This document shows positions 38,569-47,294 of a stretch of 64,000 nt of DNA, one piece after another. Each line of letters begins with the position of its first letter. Position 1 is the stretch's first letter. A model generated the notes under the pieces. That model was given only the letters and a program-made list of their open reading frames with translations, was not told the DNA's origin and searched no databases. The translations under genes and the position numbers were made by a program. Source of the stretch: an uncultured Lachnospiraceae bacterium (GTDB lineage: Bacteria; Bacillota; Clostridia; Lachnospirales; Lachnospiraceae). The stretch is from the NCBI GenBank assembly GCA_949878435.1, contig CATLAK010000008.1:51879-115878 (forward strand), read 5' to 3'.

Positions 38569-39831
38569 ATGAAAAATATGGGATTGAAAATAGGGTCTGT
38601 TTTTCTTGCAGTTGTATTATGGCTCGTGGTGACCAGTGTCAATGACCCGACAGAATCTCATTCTTATAACAACATACCGGTAAAGCTTTTAAATGTGGAA
38701 TTAATTACGGATTCCGGACAGGTGTACGAGGTTTTAGATGGCAGTGATACAATCAGCAGAGTGTCCATAAGGGCGCCGCGTTCTGTTCACAAGGAATTAA
38801 AAGAAGAAAATATTATTGCGACGGCAGATGTCAGGGAACTGAGCAGTCTTGATACGATTTCCATTAAACTGTCGACAAATATATATTCAAAGGAAATCAG
38901 CAGTATTACTGGCAGTACGGATACAGTAAAATTGAATATTGAAGACAAGCGAAGTAAGGCATTGACGCTTAGGGCAACTACGTCCGGTGATGTAGAGGAT
39001 GGATATCTTATAGGAGAGGTTACCACGGATCAGAATCTGGTCAGGATTTCAGGACCGCAGTCAGTGATTGACCAGGTAGTAAGAGCCTCTGCCGATGTAA
39101 ATGTTACCGGTATGACTAGTGATATTGTGACGAATGCGGAGATTAAGCTGTATGATGCTGAGGATCATGAAATCAGCAATACAAACATCACTCAGAATAT
39201 CAAAACGGTAGGAGTAAAGGTAAGCATTCTCCAGAAAGCTTCTGTACCCGTTAATTTCAGTATCAGCGGAGAGCCGGCGCCAGGCTTTAGGGCAACCGGT
39301 GAGATCGAAGGGAATGGAAGTACGATTGTCATAGCAGGCAAATCCAATGTGATCAGAGGGGTTCCCTCTATTGAAATACCTGCTGAGGCACTGGACATTA
39401 CAGACCAGACGGAGGATTACACAGCGGAAATAGATATCCGTCAGTATCTGCCGGATAATCTATATCTGGCAAATTCGGAAGATGCAGTAAAGACCGTTAC
39501 GGTGCATATTGAACCTGAGGTTTCCAAGAAGTTGGAGATCAGGGAAGAAAGGGTCAGAGTGACCAATATCCCTGAAGGATATAATGCAACTATCGCAGGT
39601 CTGGAAGAAAGTTTTGTAATTGAAGTAATCGGACTGTCCAGGGATGTGGCAGCATTACAGGCAGGCAGTATATCCGGTGTGATAGATATACAAAAGTGGA
39701 TGCAGCAGGAAGGAATGGAGACGCCGGAAGAAGGCTATTATACGGTGAATGTCGATTTTGGGCTGCCCAGTGGGGTAACACTGCTTGAACCGGTAGAAGT
39801 TTCATTGCATATTTCAAAGAAAGAGGAATAG
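38569..39831 (+). CDS. cdaR: CdaR family protein (YbbR repeats), regulator of CdaA
   Basis: 420 residues. One N-terminal membrane helix (MKNMGLKIGSVFLAVVLWLV) is followed by four extracellular YbbR-like repeats of about 85 residues. CdaR binds CdaA at the membrane and modulates c-di-AMP synthesis. AAGGTGGG at 38551-38558 serves the ATG at 38569; the GTG at 38554 would leave that site unused. It follows the cdaA stop by four bases. Confidence 0.92.
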   Translation: MKNMGLKIGSVFLAVVLWLVVTSVNDPTESHSYNNIPVKLLNVELITDSGQVYEVLDGSDTISRVSIRAPRSVHKELKEENIIATADVRELSSLDTISIKLSTNIYSKEISSITGSTDTVKLNIEDKRSKALTLRATTSGDVEDGYLIGEVTTDQNLVRISGPQSVIDQVVRASADVNVTGMTSDIVTNAEIKLYDAEDHEISNTNITQNIKTVGVKVSILQKASVPVNFSISGEPAPGFRATGEIEGNGSTIVIAGKSNVIRGVPSIEIPAEALDITDQTEDYTAEIDIRQYLPDNLYLANSEDAVKTVTVHIEPEVSKKLEIREERVRVTNIPEGYNATIAGLEESFVIEVIGLSRDVAALQAGSISGVIDIQKWMQQEGMETPEEGYYTVNVDFGLPSGVTLLEPVEVSLHISKKEE

Positions 39832-39851
39832 AGAAAGGATATAGGACTAAT

Positions 39852-41201
39852 ATGGGAAGATTATTTGGTACAGATGGCGTCAGAGGAGTGGCAAACGATG
39901 AATTGACACCGCTTTTGGCAATGCAGCTTGGGCAGGCAGGCGCATATGTCCTTACAAAAGAAAATATGCATAAGCCAACGATCATGGTGGGATGCGATAC
40001 AAGGATTTCAGGAGATATGCTTGCCAATGCATTAATGGCAGGAATCTGTTCGGTAGGGGCAAACGCTGTCTATGTAGGCGTCATTCCTACGCCTGCGGTA
40101 GCATACCTTACCAGAAAATATAAGGTGGATGCAGGCGTCGTTATTTCTGCTTCCCATAATCCGGTGGAGTTCAACGGCATTAAGTTTTTTGACGGGAATG
40201 GATATAAGCTTCCGGATGCGCTGGAGGATGAGATAGAAGCGATTATTAAAAGCGATATGAATGGCATTAAATTTCCAATCGGCTCCAATGTGGGAAAAAT
40301 CAAATACCGGACGGATGCAAGAGAGGAATATATCAATCATTCTATTCAGTCGGTCAACATTGATCTGTCAGGACTTAAGATTGTAGTGGACTGTGCGGAA
40401 GGAGCTTCTTATTATACTTCTGTTGAGGCGCTCAAAGAATTAGGCGGAAATATCGTAGCAATTCATAACATGCCGGATGGCACCAACATTAATGCCAACT
40501 GCGGTTCCACTCATATGGAGGAATTAAAGGCAAGAGTGGTTTATGAAAAAGCAAATGTAGGTCTTGCCTTTGACGGGGATGCCGACAGGCTGCTTGCCGT
40601 TGACGAACAGGGAAATGTGGTGGACGGCGACCAGATTATGGCGATCGTGGGCAATCACATGAAAGAAAACGGAGAGCTTACCAACGATACGATTGTTGCC
40701 ACCGTTATGAGTAATCTGGGATTTTTCCTTATGGCAGAAAAGAACGGAATCAAAATGGAGCAGACCAAAGTCGGCGATAGATATGTTCTTGAAAGAATGA
40801 GAGAGATCGATGCCAGCCTCGGAGGCGAGCAGTCCGGTCATATTATCTTCCTGAAAGAAAATACCACAGGAGACGGGCTCTTAAGTGCCCTTCATCTCTT
40901 AAAGGTCATGGTTGAAACCGGGAAGCCTTTGTCAGAACTGGCAGCAGTCATGGAGGTGCTTCCGCAGGCACTTGTCAATGCAAAGGTGCCGAATCACAAA
41001 AAAGAAAGATATATGGAGTATCCTGAAATTGCAGAGGCAATCGGAAAATTAAATGATAAATTTGCAGGCGAGGGAAGAGTCTTGATCCGTCCTTCAGGCA
41101 CAGAACCGCTTGTCCGTGTCATGATTGAAGGAAAAGATCAAAAGATGATAGAAGAAGATGCAAGGCAGCTGGCGGAACTGATCCAGAATATCATGCTGTA
41201 G
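39852..41201 (+). CDS. glmM: Phosphoglucosamine mutase GlmM
   Basis: 449 residues. The opening MGRLFGTDGVRGVAN, the phosphoserine loop VVISASHNPVEFNGIKFF (Ser near residue 100), metal loop DGDADRLLAVD, sugar-binding GGEQSGHI and C-terminal RPSGTEPLVRVM are all present. It converts glucosamine-6-P into glucosamine-1-P for UDP-GlcNAc and cell-wall synthesis. Its coupling with cdaA and cdaR is typical. Confidence 0.97.
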   Translation: MGRLFGTDGVRGVANDELTPLLAMQLGQAGAYVLTKENMHKPTIMVGCDTRISGDMLANALMAGICSVGANAVYVGVIPTPAVAYLTRKYKVDAGVVISASHNPVEFNGIKFFDGNGYKLPDALEDEIEAIIKSDMNGIKFPIGSNVGKIKYRTDAREEYINHSIQSVNIDLSGLKIVVDCAEGASYYTSVEALKELGGNIVAIHNMPDGTNINANCGSTHMEELKARVVYEKANVGLAFDGDADRLLAVDEQGNVVDGDQIMAIVGNHMKENGELTNDTIVATVMSNLGFFLMAEKNGIKMEQTKVGDRYVLERMREIDASLGGEQSGHIIFLKENTTGDGLLSALHLLKVMVETGKPLSELAAVMEVLPQALVNAKVPNHKKERYMEYPEIAEAIGKLNDKFAGEGRVLIRPSGTEPLVRVMIEGKDQKMIEEDARQLAELIQNIML

Positions 41202-41218
41202 GCAGCAGTAACTGGTAC

Positions 41219-41247
41219 TTGAGAAAGATTCCAAAAAATGTTATAGT
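41219..41247 (+). promoter_or_regulatory. Promoter of the HPr gene
   Basis: TTGAGA at 41219-41224 and TATAGT at 41242-41247 with 17 bp spacing, between glmM and the HPr gene. The leader would be about 50 nt. Confidence 0.6.
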
Positions 41248-41304
41248 AATAAAAGAGGGATTTTGACGGGGTATCAGGCAGACAGGAAATTGGAGGGAAA
41301 TAGT

Positions 41305-41568
41305 ATGGTAAGCCAAAAGGTGGTCATTAAGAACCCAACAGGTCTTCACTTAAGACCAGCCGGCATCTTATGTAAGGAGGCAATGCAGTTTAAATCATTG
41401 ATTACGTTTACATTTAGAGATAACACTGCAAATGCAAAGAGCGTATTAAGCGTATTGGGTGCCTGCGTCAAGTGCGGTGATGAAATTGAATTTGTCTGTG
41501 AAGGAGAGGATGAAGTGGAAGCGCTTCAAACTCTGGTAAGGGCAATTGAAAACGGTTTAGGTGAATAA
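41305..41568 (+). CDS. HPr family phosphocarrier protein
   Basis: 87 residues. The active His lies in NPTGLHLRPAG and the regulatory serine region reads NAKSVLSVLGACVKCGDEI, where Ser aligns with Ser46 of HPr. It would shuttle phosphate from enzyme I to PTS permeases and, when Ser-phosphorylated, serve as co-repressor. Unusual: a Cys-Val-Lys-Cys pair follows the serine region. GGAGGG precedes the ATG at 41305; the upstream in-frame residues are not used. No other PTS gene is near. Confidence 0.88.
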   Translation: MVSQKVVIKNPTGLHLRPAGILCKEAMQFKSLITFTFRDNTANAKSVLSVLGACVKCGDEIEFVCEGEDEVEALQTLVRAIENGLGE

Positions 41569-41600
41569 ACCTGAAAATGCAAGATGTGTATATGTAAATC

Positions 41601-41636
41601 AAGCCGGTCCGTTTCTATCTGGATCGGCTTTCTATT
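41601..41636 (+). terminator. Weak terminator between the HPr gene and leuA
   Basis: AAGCCGGTCC (41601-41610) pairs with GGATCGGCTT (41621-41630) with one G-T pair, followed by TCTATT. The T-run is poor, so read-through to leuA is possible. Confidence 0.45.
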
Positions 41637-41680
41637 GCTTGAAAGAAAATAACTGCAGCTTTTATGTGGAGGAAAAGAAT

Positions 41681-43360
41681 ATGTTGAATTATAAGCGGTA
41701 TAAAAAGAACCCGGTAGTGGACTATCCGGAAAGAAAATGGCCGGGCAAAGAAATTGAAAAAGCGCCTATCTGGTGCAGCGTAGACTTGCGGGACGGAAAT
41801 CAGGCGCTGATAGACCCGATGGTAGTCAGTGAAAAAATAGAAATGTTCCAGTATCTGATTAAACTTGGGTTCAAGGAGATTGAGATTGGATTTCCGGCGG
41901 CGAGCCAGATTGAATATGACTTTTTGCGCCAGTTGGTCGAGAGAAAGATGATACCGGATGATGTGCGGGTACAGGTATTGACCCAGTGCCGCGAAGAATT
42001 GATCGATCGTACTTTTGCATCCATAGAGGGATGTAAGGAGGCAATTGTGCATATTTATAATTCCACCTCTACCTTGCAAAGGGATGTTGTATTTGGCATG
42101 AGCCGCCAGGAGATTATAGATATTGCGGTTAAAGGGACTTTAATGGTAAAGGAACGCGCGGCAAAGTTCCCCGGAAAGATTATTCTGGAGTATTCGCCGG
42201 AAAGCTTTACAGGTACGGAACTAGATTTTGCATTGGAGATTTGTACTGCAGTGCAGGAAGCATGGGGACCTACGAAAGACAATCCCATCATAATCAACCT
42301 GCCATCAACGGTGGAGATGAATACGCCGAATGTATATGCAGATCAGATAGAATGGATGAACTTTCATTTTAAGGACAGAGAAAGCATTATCTTAAGTGTA
42401 CATCCTCACAATGACAGGGGAACCGGTGTAGCATCCGCAGAACTTGCAATGCTTGCGGGGGCAGAGCGGGTAGAGGGGACTTTGTTCGGAAACGGAGAGA
42501 GAACCGGAAATGTGGATGTGCTGAATATTGCCTACAACATGTTTTCACAGGGAATCAATCCAAAGCTCCATATTGAGAAAGTCAATGAAAGTATTGAGAT
42601 TTATGAGAGATGCTGTAAGATACCCATTCATCCCAGACATCCGTATGCGGGCAAGCTGGTTTTTACCGCCTTTTCGGGTTCCCATCAGGATGCCATCAAT
42701 AAAGGCGTAAAGGCGATGAAGGAGAGGGGAAATGAATACTGGCAGGTGCCCTATCTCCCAATCGATCCTTCGGATATCGGAAGAGAGTATGAGCCCATTG
42801 TCAGGATCAATTCTCAGTCGGGAAAGGGCGGCGTGGCTTTTGTCATGGATACTTATTTTGGGTTCAAGCTGCCGAAAGGAATGCACAGGGAATTTGCCAA
42901 TGTCATTCAGGCAATTTCCGAAAAGCAGGGAGAGGTTTCTCCGGATGAGATTATGCAGGCATTCCGCAGAGAATATCTGGAAAAGAAAGAACCGATCCAC
43001 TTCCGCAGGCTGAGGGTAGATGATTTGAGCGATGAAGTTCAATCAGAATTTGATACGAGAGTATTGGTGACTTACACAGACGCAGGGGTTGAAAAGAAAT
43101 TTGAAGCAGTCGGAAACGGACCCATCGATGCGGTGCAGAGAGGACTGCAGCAGGAACTTGACACAAGGATCAAGATTCTGGATTACGAAGAACATGCATT
43201 ACAGAGCGGCTCTAATTCCCAGGCAGCTGCCTATATCCATTTGCTGGATGCGGACAGCGGCAACGTAACCTATGGCGTGGGCGTCAGCTCCAACATTACC
43301 AGGGCATCTGTACGTGCCATTTTCTCAGCAGTCAACAGAATGGAATTGGTTAAGAGATGA
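41681..43360 (+). CDS. leuA: 2-isopropylmalate synthase LeuA
   Basis: 559 residues, the long two-domain form that starts YKKNPVVDYPERKWPGK. The catalytic domain has VDLRDGNQALIDPM (metal and substrate), HPHNDRG (metal His) and LFGNGERTGNVD. The C-terminal leucine-binding regulatory domain ends with YGVGVSSNITRASVRAIFSA. It condenses acetyl-CoA and 2-oxoisovalerate as the first step to leucine. The ATG at 41681 has GGAGG eight bases upstream; the frame upstream is the intergenic hairpin. No other leu genes are in the window. Confidence 0.95.
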   Translation: MLNYKRYKKNPVVDYPERKWPGKEIEKAPIWCSVDLRDGNQALIDPMVVSEKIEMFQYLIKLGFKEIEIGFPAASQIEYDFLRQLVERKMIPDDVRVQVLTQCREELIDRTFASIEGCKEAIVHIYNSTSTLQRDVVFGMSRQEIIDIAVKGTLMVKERAAKFPGKIILEYSPESFTGTELDFALEICTAVQEAWGPTKDNPIIINLPSTVEMNTPNVYADQIEWMNFHFKDRESIILSVHPHNDRGTGVASAELAMLAGAERVEGTLFGNGERTGNVDVLNIAYNMFSQGINPKLHIEKVNESIEIYERCCKIPIHPRHPYAGKLVFTAFSGSHQDAINKGVKAMKERGNEYWQVPYLPIDPSDIGREYEPIVRINSQSGKGGVAFVMDTYFGFKLPKGMHREFANVIQAISEKQGEVSPDEIMQAFRREYLEKKEPIHFRRLRVDDLSDEVQSEFDTRVLVTYTDAGVEKKFEAVGNGPIDAVQRGLQQELDTRIKILDYEEHALQSGSNSQAAAYIHLLDADSGNVTYGVGVSSNITRASVRAIFSAVNRMELVKR

Positions 43361-43365
43361 AATAG

Positions 43366-43397
43366 AAATCCTCCGGAAATATCCGGAGGATTTTTAT
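43366..43397 (+). terminator. Terminator after leuA
   Basis: A perfect 12-bp stem (43366-43377 with 43382-43393), loop AATA, then TTT. The minus-strand DUF3048 gene converges here and may share it. Confidence 0.85.
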
Positions 43398-43426
43398 GTT
43401 GGCTTATTGCATGTGATACTTTAAAA

Positions 43427-44581
43427 TCAGTCGGCTTCAATTGTCTTTCCGTCTACTGTGAAGGTGTCGCCGTCTTCCAGGATGCAGACCATAGTTTTTC
43501 CTGTGTTCAACTTGATTTCATTTCCGGCGTCATCGTAGTATCTGGTAGCGCCGTAGTCAGAAGTCTTTTCCCAGTTTACGTGGATACCTTTGCCGTTGGT
43601 AAAGAACCAGCCGTCGTGGGTGGTGTCATGGCACTGGAAGGCAAGGTAGCCTTTTTGGTCTCTTACTTCAAAGTAGGTGTTCTGGATCAACAGATTCTTA
43701 AAGGCAAGCTGCTCATTGTTGGCTAAGTCAATGTGAGGACCGTCGCTGTCACCGGATAAGTGCTGGAACCTGTCATATAAGCCTGTTGCTTCGTTATAGA
43801 CAAAGTAGCAGTTGGTGACAGGGTAAGCAGGGGACATATCGACTTTGGAAGCTGTGATTGCATCTGCGTATTGATCTAAGGTGTTAGGCTCTTTTTCAGA
43901 AGCAAACACATAATGATGCTCGTCCGCATATCCGTCTCTGTATTCCAATGGATAGTTGTAATGAGAAGCAGCATCCTTAATTCTATCGGTAGAGGTAAAT
44001 GCGTTGTCGGTTGAATTCTTTGCAGATTCCCTATAGGTTGCATTGCCGTATTCAATACAGTTGATATTCTGTGTATCGGATCTTCCGATGATATCGTCTA
44101 TGTAGAAAGGACCGCCGTAGTGAATGTAAATCGCATCCCATTCAAAAGCCCAGTATACGTAGTAGTCACGGCAGCTTCTGATGTTGCCCAGCTTCTTAAC
44201 ATCACTCCAGTCTTCAAATACGCCCATGAGTCTTGTCATGCTGCCTTCAACGTTACATTCATAAAGAACAGATACTTTTGAAATGTCGTATTGGCTGGCT
44301 GTCTTTGAATTGGGAATCATAACAGCGATGGGGCGGGTCTTTGCAATATCTTCATCTACCCACTCATTGGTAAGCCGGCTTCTTACCATTCCCTCTGCGG
44401 GAGGTGTTTCAGTTTCTTCCGGATCTTGAGCCTGTGTCTCATTCTCTTCGGGTGCACCGGGCTGAGCCTCAATGATCGGCTCAACAATCGGGGTTGATGC
44501 TTCTTCAGAATCTTTTCCACAACCAAACAATAAAAGAGATGAGGATAAGGCTACAAGAAAAAGAACTTGTAATCTTTTCAT
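43427..44581 (-). CDS. DUF3048 domain-containing lipoprotein
   Basis: 384 residues. A lipoprotein signal peptide ends at Cys21 (LLLFGCGKD), followed by an acidic/Pro linker. The DUF3048 domain begins with SRLTNEWVDEDIAKTRPIAVMIPN and has YECNVEGSMTRLMGVF and RSCRDYYVYWA. YerB of Bacillus belongs here; YerB-type proteins are extracellular and of unknown catalytic role. GAGGAAA lies upstream of the ATG. Confidence 0.88.
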   Translation of the reverse strand: MKRLQVLFLVALSSSLLLFGCGKDSEEASTPIVEPIIEAQPGAPEENETQAQDPEETETPPAEGMVRSRLTNEWVDEDIAKTRPIAVMIPNSKTASQYDISKVSVLYECNVEGSMTRLMGVFEDWSDVKKLGNIRSCRDYYVYWAFEWDAIYIHYGGPFYIDDIIGRSDTQNINCIEYGNATYRESAKNSTDNAFTSTDRIKDAASHYNYPLEYRDGYADEHHYVFASEKEPNTLDQYADAITASKVDMSPAYPVTNCYFVYNEATGLYDRFQHLSGDSDGPHIDLANNEQLAFKNLLIQNTYFEVRDQKGYLAFQCHDTTHDGWFFTNGKGIHVNWEKTSDYGATRYYDDAGNEIKLNTGKTMVCILEDGDTFTVDGKTIEAD

Positions 44582-44640
44582 TGTGTTTCCTCACTTTCAA
44601 TTCGTATAAAGAGTGATCGTAATCAAATCACACGGTTATT

Positions 44641-44649
44641 ATTATAGCA
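44641..44649 (-). promoter_or_regulatory. Extended -10 of the DUF3048 gene
   Basis: On the minus strand the sequence is TGCTATAAT, an extended -10 element (TATAAT at 44641-44646), about 60 nt before the start codon. No good -35 is visible, as allowed for extended -10 promoters. Confidence 0.5.
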
Positions 44650-44788
44650 TATAAGAGAGCAGGAGTCACTAGCAAATTGTGTAAAAACTTATACAAATAT
44701 ATTAAGAAATTATTACGAAAAGATTTCTTTTGCCTAAGTGAATATACGAAATAGCTGGACAGCACAATAAATAATGAAGGGGAACTAC

Positions 44789-44817
44789 TTGTCTAAAATG
44801 AATTTAAAGGGTAAAAT
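44789..44817 (+). promoter_or_regulatory. Promoter of the rfbD-gmd-fcl cluster
   Basis: TTGTCT at 44789-44794 and TAAAAT at 44812-44817 with 17 bp spacing. The leader is about 35 nt. Confidence 0.6.
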
Positions 44818-44859
44818 AAGAAGCAGACATTGAGAAAATGTGAAAGGAATCTATAAGTG

Positions 44860-45705
44860 ATGAACAAAATTATCGTAACAGGATGTAACGGACAGCTGGG
44901 ACGTGCGATCAACCATGAACTTATGGGAAGACATGATATTGAATTCGTCAATACGGACGTGGCGGAACTTGATATCACCAATATTGATAAGGTCATGGAA
45001 CTTGCAAGGGAAGTAAAGCCCTATGCCATTATCAACTGCGCCGCTCACACAGGGGTGGATGCCTGTGAGGATGAATGGGACAAGGCATACCGCATCAATG
45101 CCATCGGTCCAAGAAATTTAAGTATTGCCGCTTCTGAGACAGGGGCAAAGATGGTGCATATCTCTACGGATTATATATTTGACGGCAAGGCAGATAAACC
45201 ATATACAGAATTTGACAGACCCAATCCCCAGGGGGCATACGGAACGACCAAGCTGGCAGGGGAGAACATGGTAAAGGATTTTGCCGACAGGTATTTCATT
45301 TTAAGAACGGCATGGCTCTACGGGGACGGTAAAAACTTTGTAAAGACCATGCTCAGACTCTCCGAAAGCAATGATCAGGTCAGGGTAGTGGGCGACCAGG
45401 TGGGAAGTCCCACCAGTGCAAAGGAACTGGCATCAGCGATTGCAGGTCTCCTTTTTACAGAAAATTACGGTCTGTTCCATGCGACCTGTGAGGGAAGCTG
45501 TTCCTGGGCACAGTTTGCAGAGGAGATTTTTAAATATGCAGGCAAGGCAACCAGAGTAGAAGCAATCACGACGGAAGAGTTTGGTGCAAAGGCGCCCAGA
45601 CCTGCATACTCGATTCTTGAAAATTACATGTTTAAGCTGACTACAGATTATAAGTTTGCAGACTGGCATGACGCTTTGTCTGTTTACATGAAGGAACTGG
45701 TATAA
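44860..45705 (+). CDS. rfbD: dTDP-4-dehydrorhamnose reductase (RfbD/RmlD)
   Basis: 281 residues, extended SDR. The NAD(P)H loop is TGCNGQLGRAI and the catalytic YxxxK is in YGTTKLAGE; the substrate part has WLYGDGKNFVKTML. It makes dTDP-L-rhamnose in the last step. rfbA, rfbB and rfbC are not in the window, so the substrate must come from another locus. The ATG at 44860 follows AAAGGAA. Confidence 0.92.
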   Translation: MNKIIVTGCNGQLGRAINHELMGRHDIEFVNTDVAELDITNIDKVMELAREVKPYAIINCAAHTGVDACEDEWDKAYRINAIGPRNLSIAASETGAKMVHISTDYIFDGKADKPYTEFDRPNPQGAYGTTKLAGENMVKDFADRYFILRTAWLYGDGKNFVKTMLRLSESNDQVRVVGDQVGSPTSAKELASAIAGLLFTENYGLFHATCEGSCSWAQFAEEIFKYAGKATRVEAITTEEFGAKAPRPAYSILENYMFKLTTDYKFADWHDALSVYMKELV

Positions 45706-45706
45706 A

Positions 45707-46162
45707 ATGAACTTTGTTGAACAACTGCTCCAAAATAGAATTTTTGTTTCGGCAGCCACCGGATGGCTGGTGGCACAGGTGCTGAAGACCATGATTCATT
45801 TCATACTCACCAAAAAGCTGGTGGCGGAGAGGATGGTGGGAAGCGGCGGTATGCCAAGCTCTCATTCCGCAACCGTGTGCGCGCTGGCAACTGCCACCGG
45901 AATCCAGTATGGGGGCGGCGGATTTGAATTTGCCGTGACGGTCATGCTTGCCATTATCGTTATGTATGATGCCATGGGTGTGCGCAGGGAGACCGGGAAA
46001 CAGGGGCAGGTATTGAATGAAATGATGGAAGTGTTCATGAACATGGGGAAACAGATCAGCGTGGAAGCCAAATTAAAAGAATTTGTGGGACATACCCCGC
46101 TGCAGGTCCTCATGGGTGCAATATTGGGAATTGTGATAGCAGTCATTATTATGAGTATATAA
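45707..46162 (+). CDS. Divergent PAP2 family membrane protein (DUF212)
   Basis: 151 residues with about four membrane segments. The PAP2-like motif [18 protein letters not shown] (about 45-62) and [18 protein letters not shown] are characteristic of DUF212. It is related to acid phosphatases acting on lipid phosphates, but catalysis has not been shown for most members. The ATG begins one base after the rfbD stop, so they are coupled. An undecaprenyl- or lipid-linked role in glycan synthesis is possible. Confidence 0.85.
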   Translation: MNFVEQLLQNRIFVSAATGWLVAQVLKTMIHFILTKKLVAERMVGSGGMPSSHSATVCALATATGIQYGGGGFEFAVTVMLAIIVMYDAMGVRRETGKQGQVLNEMMEVFMNMGKQISVEAKLKEFVGHTPLQVLMGAILGIVIAVIIMSI

Positions 46163-46193
46163 AAATCAAATGGTAAAGGTAAAGGAGATTAAT

Positions 46194-47261
46194 ATGCAGA
46201 AGGTAGCGTTAATTACAGGTATTACAGGGCAGGATGGCTCCTATCTGGCAGAATTGCTGCTGGAGAAAGGATATGAAGTGCACGGTCTTGTCAGAAGACA
46301 CAGCATCAGCAATACGGCGAGAATTGACCACATTTTGGCCTCAAATTATAACAATGTAAAGTTTTTCCTCCATTATGCAGACACTACGGATTCCAGCAAT
46401 TTGATGCGTCTGATCGGTGAGATTCATCCCACGGAGGTGTATAACTTAGCAGCCCAGTCCCACGTGGGGGTATCTTTTGACGTGCCGGAGTATACGGCAG
46501 AAGCTACCGGTGTAAGTACGTTAAAACTCCTTGAGGCGATCCGCGTAAACGGAGGAAACTGCAGATACTATCAGGCATCCACATCGGAACTGTTCGGAGG
46601 ACTTCCCGAGACAGCGCCCCAGAGCGAAGACACGCCTTTTTATCCCAAGAGCCCTTACGGCGTGGCAAAGCTGTATTCCTACTGGATTACAGTCAATTAT
46701 AGGGAATCCTATAACATGTTTGCCTGCAACGGTATTTTGTTCAACCATGAATCTCCGAGAAGAGGAGAGAATTTTGTCACAAGAAAGATTACCCTTGCCA
46801 TTGCAAATATCATTGCCGGCAAGCAGGAGAAGCTGTCTTTAGGCAATATGAATGCAAAGCGTGACTGGGGGTTTGCAGGCGACTACGTGGAAGGCATGTG
46901 GATGATGCTTCAGCAGGATAAGCCGGATGATTATGTGCTTGCTACCAATGAGACGCATACGGTGAGAGAATTTGTGGAAGCCGCTTTTAAAGAACTGGGT
47001 ATTTCAATCAAGTGGGAAGGCACTGGCGTGGATGAAAAAGGTTTTGACGCAGATACCGGCAAGCTGCTGGTAGACGTTAATCCTGAGTTCTACCGTCCGG
47101 CGGAAGTAGAATTCTTGTGGGGCAATGCTTCCAAGGCGGAAAAAGCATTGGGATGGAAGCGCAAGGTGGATTTTGAAGGTCTGGTAGCCATGATGATGGA
47201 CAATGACATGAAGGAAATCACTGGAATGAGCTGCAGCGAATATAGGGAAAGCAGGAAGTAA
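46194..47261 (+). CDS. gmd: GDP-mannose 4,6-dehydratase
   Basis: 355 residues, extended SDR. The cofactor loop is [15 protein letters not shown], with [13 protein letters not shown], the active site STSELFGG and YxxxK in [12 protein letters not shown], and [17 protein letters not shown] typical of GMD. It makes GDP-4-keto-6-deoxymannose for GDP-fucose. AAAGGAG serves the ATG at 46194. fcl follows two genes later, giving the complete two-enzyme pathway. Confidence 0.96.
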   Translation: MQKVALITGITGQDGSYLAELLLEKGYEVHGLVRRHSISNTARIDHILASNYNNVKFFLHYADTTDSSNLMRLIGEIHPTEVYNLAAQSHVGVSFDVPEYTAEATGVSTLKLLEAIRVNGGNCRYYQASTSELFGGLPETAPQSEDTPFYPKSPYGVAKLYSYWITVNYRESYNMFACNGILFNHESPRRGENFVTRKITLAIANIIAGKQEKLSLGNMNAKRDWGFAGDYVEGMWMMLQQDKPDDYVLATNETHTVREFVEAAFKELGISIKWEGTGVDEKGFDADTGKLLVDVNPEFYRPAEVEFLWGNASKAEKALGWKRKVDFEGLVAMMMDNDMKEITGMSCSEYRESRK

Positions 47262-47294
47262 GATAGGGATACAAAAGTAGAAGAGGAAAGTCGG

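Noticed and set aside
41561..41680. A leucine attenuator peptide before leuA
   Set aside because: The frame there has few leucines and none in a run; the hairpin looks like a simple weak terminator.
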